A stretch of DNA of 64,000 bases from Furcasterigmium furcatum (lineage: Eukaryota; Ascomycota; Sordariomycetes; Glomerellales; Plectosphaerellaceae): NCBI GenBank assembly GCA_001599815.1, contig BCIA01000001.1, forward strand, positions 2,236,934-2,300,933, written 5' to 3'. Below the pieces are notes generated by a model. That model was given only the letters and a program-made list of their open reading frames with translations, ran no database searches and had not been told where the DNA came from. Both the position numbers and the translations under genes were made by a program. Positions within the stretch are counted from its first letter, which is position 1, and each line of letters begins with the position of its first letter. This document shows positions 32,461 through 42,991 of this stretch, piece after piece.

Positions 32461-34225
32461 ATTGATGGTTGACTTGATGACGATCGGAAGGGAGTTGTAC
32501 GGGATGTCGTTGATTTGAGATGCGTCGATCGGATGTCGCGTTGTACCCTTGGAAAGAACGTGTCGCTACGTTCCTGAAGAGCGGATGCAAAGGAAAGACC
32601 GGCCGTGGGAAAAGACAGTCGGACCGAAACAAAGGCGATCGTCGAGAAAAGAGAGGAAGAAAGACTGGGAGGCGTCTTTCTGCTGGTATCTCTCAGGTCT
32701 ATTACGTGTCAGGAGGATGTGCTCGCCAAATTCGGGCACGGATTAGGCGTCTGCGTCTTGCGTGTTTTCCCAGGAAGAACGAGGAAAATCTTCAAAGGAA
32801 AGACAAAAGACAAGAAAAACGATGATGCCGTGTTTTTCGTGATGTAGAGGAAACGCGTCCCTGTTTGCGTTGTTGATGGGGGAGGGAGGAAGTAGTGTTT
32901 TGGAGGAGGAGGGAGATTGTGGTGGAGGGTTGGAAGGGGAAAGGAAAAAAGAAGAAGGCTCTTCAACTGGAGGCGACACCAGGGGAAAAAATTGCCTGCC
33001 TGCCTGCCCGGGTTTGAAAAGTGTCTGAAGGTGGCTAGCCTCATCCCTGCAACCCGCAGAAAAAATTAGGGGGGGAAGCCCGCGGGGGGCTCTTGCCATT
33101 CCAGTCCAGTGCTGTCTCGTTCAGCAGGTGCGGTGAGGAGCCGGCAGGAGCTGGCAGCCGACAGGCAGGGACGGGCCCAGTGGAAACCCGGAAGGGACAA
33201 GCGCCACCCCTGAGTGGTTGGCAGTGGCAGCCTTAGGTCGCTTTGGCCACCCAGATTGCGTCGAATCTGTGGGCTCCACTGTTTCGAAGGAAAAGCGGGT
33301 CTAGGCCGTAGTGGTTCGCAAGCACTGATTCATGGAAGTCCACGGTGTTGGACAGAGGCGGGCGGGCAGCGACTGATGATCTCAGAGGGCACCCTTTGGA
33401 TGGTACATAGACTTTGTCCCAGTCGGACTTCCGGGGGCACGAAGAGTATGTGGACAAGGAGCCGGGAATACAGAAAAGGTGGGAGTTCCCTGACTAAGAT
33501 GCTTAGATGCAAGTATGTATCGGTCGAGCCGACAAAGTGAGGCCGCCTTTTGCCAGGCTCTCGTTAGTCTGGCTGCTGAGCCTTTTGCACCATGACGCTG
33601 GTTGCTGAGGTGCCTCGTGATTGGCATGTTGGACAGCAACATCAGGTCACACCGCAACATCGAGATGCTTCCAGAAGCCGGGACAACAATAACAAATTTG
33701 GCGGTCCTTTCTCTCTGGGGCGCAGGCATTCTCGCAGACTGATATATCCCCACCCTGAGATGTGTGCCTGGGGGCACCTCGACGTCATAAGCGCTGGAGG
33801 GGCATACGTACCTAGAGCCATGATGTGTTCGTTAGACCTGTGGAAGTCGACACTCTGGTGGATCTACAGGGAAACACACATCTAGCCCGAGTCCAAAAAT
33901 GTCCCTCACCGCTTCTGGCCACAACTTGGGAGACGATCATGCGATCCGCTGTCAAGGCCGGGATGCGACTCTCCGTTGGCCGCCGCCATATGGAATTATG
34001 TGCACGCGGGCGCGCAGTCAGTCGCGGCTCATCCGATTGGCCTGACAGCCCGCCCGACAGCCCTCGCCTGGACGTGATCAACATCATGGCAATGAAGGAG
34101 TCTTCCTGTGCTAAAGATTCGACGCCTGTATCGTTTACCGACCGAGTCTAGTAATACATGTCAAAGGTTCTGCCCAGCATTGCAGACCTTTGCTGGTTCA
34201 ATGTGGCCGCGGCTTCCCCGCCCCT
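32461..34225. other. Intergenic, DED1 promoter to proteasome beta-4 3' end
   Basis: About 1.75 kb. The part next to DED1 (32500-33070) is purine-rich on the plus strand, so C/T-rich in the DED1 direction, consistent with a long leader. No gene is supported. Confidence 0.5.
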
Positions 34226-35015
34226 TTAAGCACTCTTGACCACCCGGTCATCGTCGAACTCGATGTCGACGATGCCGTCCTTAGTCACAGCTTTCACCAA
34301 CATGCCCTTGAAGTCGACGGGCATCCTCCTCTTGAGCTCGTCCGTGCACATGGTAAGGATCTTGATACCCTGGCCGAGTGTGATGTCAGGGTGGTGGTGC
34401 TTATCCAGGATGGACAAGCAGTAGTATCTGTGCGTATCATGTTAGCGATGGTCATGTCTAATTAGTTTCATGCGCGCCCTGTCACGTACTGTGCGTAGCC
34501 GTGGGCGGCGTAGGGGACGGGAGCCAGCGACGCGAGGTAGTCCATCCAGTACAGGGCGGGCTTGTGGGTGATGGGGTCGACACCTCCGAGCAAGAGGTTA
34601 ACGTTGTAGGGCTTCCGCGAACGCAGGCTGGAGGCCAGCTCGCCACGGACGAAGTGGGCGACTGCCGAGGGAGAGAGGTCCGTCTCGTTGCGCATCGAGT
34701 AGAGCTGGGCGTTGGCTTGGATGTACTCGGCAAATTGTACTGGAAAGGAGGCCACGGGTCAGCAAACGCCCCTCGTCACGATGAAGAAGCTCAGCTAGCT
34801 CGTACCTGTATCGCCTGCCTCTCCGGAGAATGCCATCAGCGTGTGCTTGTTGAGCTGTCTCGTCTTGTCGTCGGCGGCCTTGAGGATCGTCGCGCCTCGC
34901 ATGGCAGCCTTGGACGCGGCAATGATGGTAAAGTCCTTGCCCGTGATTCCCAAAAGCACCTCCCTAGGGCACTGTTAGCAAGCACGAGGTGCTGTGGCTT
35001 TGGCATAGCTCACAT
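34226..35015 (-). CDS. PRE1: Proteasome subunit beta type-4 (Pre1/PSMB2)
   Basis: Coding exons 35015-35014, 34963-34806, 34739-34490 and 34427-34226 join to 203 residues, close to yeast Pre1 (198). The sequence runs MEVLLGITGKDFTIIAASKA, RQLNKHTLMAFSGEAGDTVQFAEYIQAN, QLYSMRN..LSPSAVAHFVRGELA, RSRKPYNVNLLLGGVD, then AAHGYAQYYCLSILDKHHHPD and MPVDFKGMLVKAVTKDGI. As in the family there is no propeptide or catalytic N-terminal Thr; this is a structural beta subunit of the 20S core. The start codon itself is split: AT ends the first exon (donor GTGAGC) and G begins the second (acceptor CCCTAG). Exon 3 ends at a GTACGT donor inside a Gln codon. The gene is divergent from RRP9, with 470 bases between starts. 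Confidence 0.93.
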
Positions 35016-35485
35016 GATGGCTGTTGTAGTCGCGAGCGGCTCGGTTGTTGGTGGTGGGAAAGGACGCAGTTACGGACGAGGCCAGCTCTGAGGTCGAGTG
35101 CCAGCAGGTCAATCAGTTGAGATCGTTGGCTTCTGCTTCGCCAAACTGGTGGTTGAATGCTGGTGATGGTTGGGGTGGTGGACGAGAGACAGGAGGATGA
35201 AGCTAGCTCTGGACCTCGCCCGAACGCGCAGACAAGCTACAGCCTGGTCGTTGCTCACACCCAATTCTGCCGCGATTGACCGCTTAAGCGCCCAAGCTCA
35301 AGGTGACCACATTTGCCCCACCAATCCGAGAATCTCCCCCGAACTAGGACCCACCTGCCGAACTTTTTTTCTGAGAAGCCGCCTACTTTTTGGTAGCAGC
35401 AGAAAAAAAGTCACGAGCAGCGGGACATCCAAAGCCGTCGAGTGCATTGTTCCGGCCGCAATCACCACCGTCCCGGCCAGCCACG
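35016..35485. promoter_or_regulatory. Shared divergent promoter region, proteasome beta-4 / RRP9
   Basis: The only sequence between the two divergent starts is 470 bases, so it must hold both promoters and both 5' UTRs, including the non-coding part of the first beta-4 exon. No specific element is assigned. Confidence 0.55.
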
Positions 35486-37231
35486 ATGTCCTCTTTCTTC
35501 AGCATCCCGGGGGCGAAAAAGAGGAAACCCACAACGGCTTCGGAAAAGCCGAGGAAGCGCATTGCGACCTCCAAGCCTGGCAGACCGACCGCCAAAGGCA
35601 CATCGTCGAAGGGGGCCGCCTCATCCAAGTCCAAGACCGTCGAGCGGGAGGACTCGATCTCCGGCAGCGATATTGACGATGACGAGAGCATTGAGAGCGT
35701 AGAAGACGCAGAAGAGGGTGGAAGTGGCTCAGAATCTGAAAGAGAAGGAGAAACAGCCGCCGAGAGGAGACTGCGGCTCGCGGAGCAGTACCTCTCCAAC
35801 ATCTCCAAGGAGATCCAGGACGACGTGGGCTTCGATGCCCGAGACGTTGACCGCGAACTCCTTGCCGAGAGGATACAGCTCGACGTATCCGAGGCCAAGG
35901 GCCGGGTCTACCGCAGCATCGCCAACGAGCTCGACTTCGAAAACTCAACCCATTGCTACTTCAAGAACAACTCCGAGTCCTGGACCTCCGTGGCTCTCCG
36001 TGCTCCCTACGCCTACACAACGACGAAAGACCTCTACGTGCATAAATGGCGGATACAAGACCTTCCCAAGGACCAATGGCCGCAGACACGAAGAAAGAAG
36101 CCCAAGAACGCCCCTCCGCCAAAGAAGAAGCCCGAGCTTGAGCAGTGGATCAGGGGCAACGCCCTCAAGAGCAAGGACAACAACTACAAGCGCCACCTAG
36201 ACCGCATCCTCTGCGTCGCGGTCTCCTCCGACGGAAAGTTCCTCGTCACCGGCGGCGAGGACAAGCGTCTCATTGTCCACGATGCCGCCTCCCTCAAGCC
36301 CATCAAGGTCTTCACCCACCACCGCGATGCCGTTACCGGCCTCGCCTTCCGCCGTGGTACGAACCAGCTCTACTCGTGCTCCAAGGACCGCACCGTCAAG
36401 GTCTGGTCTCTCGATGAGCTTGCGTACGTTGAGACCTTGTTCGGCCACCAGGACGAGGTCGTCGACATCGATGCCCTCGCCCAGGAGCGCTGCGTCAGCG
36501 TTGGCGCCCGCGACCGCACAGCTCGCCTGTGGAAAGTCGTCGAGGAAACCCAGCTTGTCTTCCGCGGCGGTGGCAGCGGTGTGGACAAGAAGAACCCCCT
36601 CATCGGCGTGGACCCACGCTCCGTCTCCCACGAAGGCAGCATGGACCGTATCGCCATGCTCGATGACGACTTATTCGTGACAGGCAGCGACAACGGTGCC
36701 CTGTCGCTCTGGAGCGTTGCCAAGAAGAAGCCCCTCCACATCATCCCTATCGCCCACGGGCTGGAGGAGCCGCTGCTCCCGACAGAGGCATCGGCCGAGC
36801 AGGCTCCAGATGCCGATGTCGTGCCCCCACCCCAGCCGCGATGGATCACTGCGCTGCGAGCAATTCCCTACTCGGACCTCGTCCTCAGCGGCAGCTGGGA
36901 CGGCCACGTCCGTGTGTGGAAGCTCTCAGATGACAAGAGAAAGCTGGAAAGACTTGGCGTGCTCTGCGGCGGCAAGCCCGCCGACGGAGAAAAGACCGAG
37001 TCAGGGCCCATGATCAGGGGCATCGTCAACGACATCGCAGTATGCGAGCGTGGTGAGCGTGCCAAGGATGGCATCTGCATCGTTGCCGTGGTAGGCACAC
37101 AACACAGAAGCGGACGGTGGAAGATCGGCAAGGGCAAAGGGAAGAACGGTGGCTATGTTTTTGAGGTGCCGCGGACTACCACGCCTGCGGTGAATGGGCA
37201 TCATGAAGACGCGGATATGGAGAGCGATTAG
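35486..37231 (+). CDS. RRP9: U3 snoRNP WD40 protein Rrp9 (U3-55K)
   Basis: A single exon of 581 residues. I start at MSSFFSIPGAKKRK (35486); the frame is open further upstream but that part lacks family features. An N-terminal basic and acidic region (nuclear-localising, then Ser/Glu/Asp-rich) comes before AERRLRLAEQYLSNI and GRVYRSIANELDF. A WD40 propeller follows with clear repeats: LDRILCVAVSSDGKFLVTGGEDKRLIVHD, HRDAVTGLAFRRGTNQLYSCSKDRTVKVW, HQDEVVDIDAL..GARDRTARLW, and DLVLSGSWDGHVRVW. Rrp9 binds U3 snoRNA in the box C/D snoRNP that drives early pre-rRNA cleavage, so it works with Fcf1 (encoded ~18 kb upstream) in the same processome. The proximity is not evidence of co-regulation. Confidence 0.94.
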   Translation: MSSFFSIPGAKKRKPTTASEKPRKRIATSKPGRPTAKGTSSKGAASSKSKTVEREDSISGSDIDDDESIESVEDAEEGGSGSESEREGETAAERRLRLAEQYLSNISKEIQDDVGFDARDVDRELLAERIQLDVSEAKGRVYRSIANELDFENSTHCYFKNNSESWTSVALRAPYAYTTTKDLYVHKWRIQDLPKDQWPQTRRKKPKNAPPPKKKPELEQWIRGNALKSKDNNYKRHLDRILCVAVSSDGKFLVTGGEDKRLIVHDAASLKPIKVFTHHRDAVTGLAFRRGTNQLYSCSKDRTVKVWSLDELAYVETLFGHQDEVVDIDALAQERCVSVGARDRTARLWKVVEETQLVFRGGGSGVDKKNPLIGVDPRSVSHEGSMDRIAMLDDDLFVTGSDNGALSLWSVAKKKPLHIIPIAHGLEEPLLPTEASAEQAPDADVVPPPQPRWITALRAIPYSDLVLSGSWDGHVRVWKLSDDKRKLERLGVLCGGKPADGEKTESGPMIRGIVNDIAVCERGERAKDGICIVAVVGTQHRSGRWKIGKGKGKNGGYVFEVPRTTTPAVNGHHEDADMESD

Positions 37232-37634
37232 GTCATTACTCGGCGTTTCAGAGGTGCGGAATGCGAGTATAGGTAATGTACAAACCTGTAGTCAGATGAG
37301 GAGCCACGCCCCTTATTTCTACCATCCGCGACTGAGGATGTCTACAATCACAAGCATTCAGCGATATGACGGATGCGCAATTATGAGGCTGAAAGTTCGA
37401 CGTACTGATTGTGGGTTACCCCTGACACAATGTTCCCCGAGTCTATCATCGCCCAAACAACGTGTGATGGCACACGTCCCCGCTACTAAAGATGCTACGC
37501 TGCTCATGGGATGCTTCCAGGGTGCCTCCAAACGCCAGACCAAATGTAGTTTCCCTCCGAACGCCTCATCGCGACGTCGCTGCCTTGTGCGCCGACCTCT
37601 CAATGCGGTGGCCGACTGGCCTGGACCTGCTCGA
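37232..37634. other. Convergent 3' intergenic region (RRP9 / Ulp2-like)
   Basis: About 400 bases between facing stop codons; no other gene is seen. Confidence 0.5.
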
Positions 37635-40600
37635 TCAGTCATCCTCCGTCAAGTCGACAGTCCCCTGCGCCTTCTGATATCGGAAAGGATTACCCCCAGC
37701 CTGACCCGTTCCTCTCGTGTCTGCCATTGTCGGTCGTTCAGGTTTCTCCCACGTGTGATCCCGCCGCGCGCGCTGCTGCCTTGGAGATCGCCTCGTCGCG
37801 GGAATGTCAACAGCAAAGTAGGAACTCGTGACCCTCGTCTGTTGATCCGCCGCCCGAACAGGGCTGTCGTCGGCGATCTCGATCGGATTGCTCCTAGTGC
37901 TACGCCTTGAGTGGCTTGGGGTTGGCGTCCTGTCCCGCTGCCCTGCTGGGCGAGGCACGGGAGTCGTCTCCGATGCTGTATAGTACGTCTCCGAAGAGTC
38001 GCCCGTATGCTCCTCAGTTGGTGTCTGCTTAGCACCATTCGTTGGGGAGCAAGACTCGCAATGGCGAGATGCGGGTGCCTCACTGTCATCTTCAAGCATG
38101 GCTTTATATAGCTCACGATCAGGTGTGCGGTCGATGTTCCGTGGTGGCGTGCTCTCCAGTCTCCTCGGTGGCGACGTGGGTAATCTTTGGAGGAACGTGA
38201 TGGACTGCTGTCGATCATCGTTGGCGTTGCCGCTTGCAAGTCCAGGTCTGTCGCTGTTCGTACTGTCGACCCTGGACTCGGACATTTGTTGCGGAGGGTT
38301 TGCAGGAGCAGCGTCTGGGTAACTTATCACTTCAGCCTGAATTTGTTGAATGGATTCGACAGCGGGATTTTCATTCGCTTTGGGGGTTTCGGCCTCAGCT
38401 GCGGCTCTGGGTGATCCTGCGCCGCTGGGGAATCCACTAGACGGGCGGTCAGAAGATGGCTCCTGCGCGTCGACGGGATCGTTCGTACCAGGGGATTGCT
38501 GGGCTACCGGTAAAGAGTCGTCGGCTCCCCTACTCTTCGCCAGCTTGTCTGCCTTGGCTCGCTTCTTCGCTTCCTTCTCCTCCCTCTCACCATCGCGTCT
38601 CGCATTCTGCTCCCGGCGTAGCTTCATGACCAGGTTTCGAATACTGACCCTCATCGTGCCCGGGTCGATTTTCCAGTTCATATCCTGCTTAAGGACGATC
38701 TGTCGGACAGCCTTATCCGGGTTCTTGAAGAACTCCTCCATGTAGCCGAGGAGATATGCGCCACAGCTGGAGAAGTCATCCTGCTCGGGGATACCCCTGG
38801 CCGTGAGGCCGAAGCGGGCGGGCGCTTCGATGTCGGCGTTCCGACGGTTTTTCGCTTCTTGGACAAGATATTCACGAAGGTTGGTGCACGTCGGAGAATG
38901 AGTGCCGGCCAAGGAGTCGAGGGTGATGACACGCGGTTCGCTAGCGTCGGGCGGGTTCTTCTGTTTCCCTGCAGCCTGGTTTCGAGGCAGCAATGGCTTT
39001 GCAGGGCGATCGACCGTTTCAGATGCGATGTCGGATTTGATGCTCAGGGCGATATCCTCGCTGCGCTGCTCCACTGAGTCCTGGGGTGCCTGTGAGGGAG
39101 GCTTCTTGGGTTGATCGGACGAAGATGAAAGAGACTGAGAATCCACGTCCATAGCAGTGGCCTCCTCGGCAGCTTGCGGGAGAAGCTTGCCTGGATGGCA
39201 AATAATCGCGAGATACCAGTGTGCGTGCTCGTTGACCGGCACAACGACATAGTCAAACTTGAACAGATCGACTTTGGCAGTCCAAGACTTAACAGCGTCG
39301 TAGTTGATGCCTCGGCCCTTCTTCTGCGTAAGCTTCTCGTAGAACCATGGGTTCATGACGTGGATTCGCTGGGAGTCCGCCTTTTTCGCCTTCTCCAGTT
39401 CGATTTGCAGATGCCGTGAGTAGAAAACGATCAGGTTGTCGTTGAAAAGTTCCCCATCCTCAAGCCTCGGGATATCCTCCATGGTCACTTGCGCCGAGTT
39501 GCGACCAGTGGGTGGGTAGATGAGAGGACGATCATCCCATATGTCCTTCCAGCTTGGGTTTTCGTCAATCCATCTCTTTGGATTCGGTTGCGATCGGAAA
39601 GCAGTGCTCGTAGTGCCAGATCTTGTGGCGCGCTTGTGCACATGTTGGATATTGCCGTCATCGTCACCGTCATCGCCAAAAGGAATGAAGTCCGGTGAAT
39701 CGTTGGTCGGCGGTACATCATCCGACCTCATGTTTCTCCCAATATGGGGTTTCGGGGCGGCTGCAGAGCCTGTCGCATTGGTGAGGGGCGCAGCAGTTTG
39801 CTTCTGTTGCCTCCGAGCTTCTGTTGCTTCGAGGTAGTTCAGGTCATTTTCCGGCTCTTGGAGGGCCTTCTGACCGATCCGCGCAAGAGATTCTGCAAAG
39901 CGCTTCTCGAACACTTTCGTCATGTGATCACTGTAATCGTGAGCTTCTGGGATACTGACCGCAAGAGGGAAAGAGGAACCTACACCGATTTGCAGCTGAC
40001 TTGCATGTTGACGGATGGCTTGATTTGGTCCTTTCGTTCGCCAATCCAGGTCATGAGTTTCTTGTGATCACTGTCTGTAGACAGTTCCAGAAACAAATCA
40101 GGGCCGCCTTCCTTTCCAGCAGCACGGTGAATGCAGATAGGAGCAGGTCCAGATGCGGCTGACAACGAGTGAACCATTCCGAGATTGATCCTGAGAAAAT
40201 CAAAGCCCTTGACTGCTTCAAACTTGTGATTAACAGGAATCAAAACGGCTCCTGCAGTGGGTACCAAGTAAAGCTGTTGAGAGGGATCTGATTCAGAGGC
40301 ATCGTAGGTATGATTACCACACGCCGCGCGAGAGACGGCAATCTTGAGCCTGGTCGACTTGAAGACGGTTTGTTTCATGTCTGCAGACGGCCTCAGAGCT
40401 CTTGAGCGAGGATTAGGCCTCGGCAGGGGAGAAGTGTTGTGGGTCAATTCGTCGCTCTCGTCATCGACGGTTTCTGCGGGTGGATGGAAGGGGTCGTGAT
40501 GTTTGAAGCTCCTGCTGGAGGCAAACCCGCGCGGTTTTCGCTCAATGAATGTTCGCTCTGGTGACGGACGAGCTGCCTCATTCAGTACATTGGCCGCGGC

Positions 40601-40903
40601 AACGGGATCTGGACTGGGGCTGTGCCGTTCACGACGGGGAGCCTTGATGGGGACTCGGCCGTCGTCGACAGTCGGGCAGGGTCTTTTTTGGCCTTGGGAG
40701 ACAAGATGGGGTCTTTTGGGTCGTTGATTGGGGGTCGAATCGTGTGCCGGGGCCTTGCGTTTCGACCTGTCGCTGATGTTGTCGTCGATAAGGGCAAGTC
40801 TTGCGTTTGTATGGGGGTTGGTCGAGGAGAGTGAATCGCGGGGGGATTTGTCGTGGAGGTTGTTTTTGGGTTGAAACCCGCCGCTCAATATGTTTTTTCC
40901 CAT
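37635..40903 (-). CDS. Ulp2-like SUMO protease (peptidase C48)
   Basis: Two exons (40903-39984, 39930-37635) give about 1071 residues. The donor GTAGGT (39983) joins CKS-V-DHMTKVFEKRF; the more obvious GTGTAG donor two bases earlier would place a TGA in frame. The cysteine-protease domain has its triad: NEHAHWYLAII (His ~544), VITLDSLAGTHS (Asp ~645) and IPEQDDFSSCGAYLL (oxyanion Gln ~690, nucleophile Cys ~696). About 90 low-complexity residues are inserted between the His and Asp motifs, a Ulp2/SENP6-type feature not seen in Ulp1. Exon 1 carries a domain that looks PH-like, ahead of the protease. The C-terminal ~350 residues are disordered and end in an acidic TVDLTEDD, resembling a SUMO-interacting motif. 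It would remove SUMO chains in the nucleus. Confidence 0.9.
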
Positions 40904-41942
40904 GTCAGGCTCAAGGTGCCGAGGCCGTCAGGCCGGGACGTGTTGCGTGAGGTTGCGGGTCGAGATGGTGCCAGCCGCAGGACAGCGCTGCGCACCTTCA
41001 GGGTCAGCGGATGGTTATCTGCACAAGGTGCCAGCCGGAGGACCTACCTACAAACCCGTAGAGCGCCCCTAACTGCCGGTTCATCGATCTTTATTCCCAC
41101 CTAATCACTCCCCCAACACCTCCCTCCTCGCGCTGCTGTGAGTGGAGGTAACCCAGGTTCACGATCTCGGTCGAATTCGCCGTAGGACTTGAGACATTCG
41201 GACATGTGGTCGGTGCGTATTGAGCGCGGAACGGAAGCCCGGGAGCATTGCAAGCTGCGTACAAAGGTGAGCCTGTCTGGAAAAGACTATGGTAGCACGC
41301 GCTCGAGGAGCTGGCGAGAAAGGAGTGTCGGTCCCTCGTTTGTCTGGGAGGTCAAGGATGGATCAAATGTGAATGCGAGGTGGTTTGCTGGTGGGGTACA
41401 CCACTCCCATCATCGATGTCTGCCCCGAAGATCCACTGGACGCGCATAGGTGGACGCCAACCGCACCACGCGACTTCAGGGTCTGGCTCCCCCAGGCGCT
41501 AAAAGGGCAAGAGCCTCAGAGGAAGGTACCCACCTTTTCTTTGTAACAGAACGTATGTCATAAGGTGGGAGAAGGTGGCCAACAGTGCTTGACCGCTTCG
41601 ACAACAGACCAAGAGCTGACAACTACGCCTGAGCAGGGTTTTATACCCATCAAAAAGAGTCATCATACTGGTAGAAACAGAAGCGAAATACGCCCAGACT
41701 GAAAGGATGTACATAGTCGTCCTGAAGAACGGGAAGCAACAACGATCTCCCACAAGCTCCTGCCCAGCGGGTCCCCCTGTTTGAGCCAATCAAACCTACC
41801 CAAACCGGACAGCTCTCCTGTCCCTTGAACCTCTCCACCAAACCACCAGCATCTGAGGTCGTGATCTGTTCAACTCACCCAACGCGACCAACACAGGCCA
41901 CCACCCTCCTGTCCCTAGCGCCGCGGCGCCAATCCCGCCAAA
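40904..41942. other. Divergent intergenic region (Ulp2-like / SPC3)
   Basis: About 1.04 kb holding both promoters. Near 40969-41041 a short segment (GGTGCCAGCCG, then AGGTGCCAGCCGGAGGAC) recurs about 65 bases apart. No gene is supported. Confidence 0.45.
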
Positions 41943-42680
41943 ATGTACAGCTCCCTCAATCGCATACAGACCGCCTTCGGGTCGTTCACAACCTTCGCCT
42001 TCATCTTCGCAGCCCTCATCGCCCTCTCCGACCTCATCGTCCCCCGCGCCCCATCCGCCGGCGTCATCAAGACCGACTCCCTCCAGGTCGTCAAGGGCCG
42101 CCCTCACTACTACTCCTCCAAGAAGGAGGAGTACGCCATCATCAAGTTCTCCCTTGATGCCGACCTATCCGACCTCTTCACCTGGAACACAAAACAGGTG
42201 TTCGTCTACGTTACCGCTGAGTGGCCCGAGGCCGCTGGCCAGAACGCCACGAACCAGGCCGTCATCTGGGATCAGATCATCACGAATCCCTCTGCCGACT
42301 ACCTCACAAACCTGAGCCCCATCGCCAAGAAGAAGCTCCTCCAGAGCGGGCAGGGCAAGAGCATTGACCCCAGCCGGTACGTCTCCCTGCCACCAAGCGC
42401 AGACTTGCAATCTCCAGGAAACGTCCGTCTACTAACCAGACACAACAGGGGCAAGCTCAGGCTGAAGAACCAGAAGCCCAAGTACCAAATCACCCACCCC
42501 TCGGGCAAGATGGCCGAGATCGACAACGTCAAGCTGAGGCTGCACTACAACGTCCAGCCCTGGGTTGGCCTCCTCACATGGAATCAAAACATCGATATCG
42601 GCTATTGGAAGGCCATCAAGGGTGGTGCCAGCAAGGCCTTCAAGTTGCCCGCCCTCAAGAAGAAGGAGGGATCTAAGTAA
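41943..42680 (+). CDS. SPC3: Signal peptidase complex subunit 3
   Basis: Two exons (41943-42376, 42449-42680) give 221 residues. A short cytosolic N-terminus (MYSSLNRIQTAFG) precedes one hydrophobic helix (SFTTFAFIFAALIALSDLIV), then a lumenal domain with FSLDADLSDLFTWNTKQVFVYVTAEW, NQAVIWDQII, GKLRLKNQKPKYQ and DNVKLRLHYNVQPWVGLLTW. This is the single-pass type II subunit that supports the catalytic subunit of signal peptidase in the ER membrane. The 72-base intron (GTACGT..ACTAAC..ACAG) has no stop and a length divisible by three, so retention would add 24 residues in the lumenal domain. Without it the joined PSRGKLRLKN reads as in the family. Confidence 0.93.
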   Translation: MYSSLNRIQTAFGSFTTFAFIFAALIALSDLIVPRAPSAGVIKTDSLQVVKGRPHYYSSKKEEYAIIKFSLDADLSDLFTWNTKQVFVYVTAEWPEAAGQNATNQAVIWDQIITNPSADYLTNLSPIAKKKLLQSGQGKSIDPSRYVSLPPSADLQSPGNVRLLTRHNRGKLRLKNQKPKYQITHPSGKMAEIDNVKLRLHYNVQPWVGLLTWNQNIDIGYWKAIKGGASKAFKLPALKKKEGSK

Positions 42681-42991
42681 ACTACGAAGGCAACCAACCT
42701 GTTCAACATGCATTCGGGCACGGTGATGTGGTTTGCGGTCGAAGATGGTCCCCCTAATATGCTTATTGTCATGACTGTCTGTAAATTTTCGATCCACACA
42801 TCTTCTACGGCATCAGATGTGTGTAGTCTAATGCGTTGCACTAACAACCATCCCCCATCTCGACGGTTTATACCACGGATCAGACCGTCAAGACCTCGAC
42901 GCCAGAATGCCGAGCCATGAATGACTCTGAGCGAACCCTGTAGCCACTGACTTCAAGAACATGCTTGCCTCCCGAAGAGAGGCCGCCATCT
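42681..42991. other. Convergent 3' intergenic region (SPC3 / XRN1)
   Basis: About 310 bases of 3' UTR for both genes; nothing else is seen. Confidence 0.5.
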
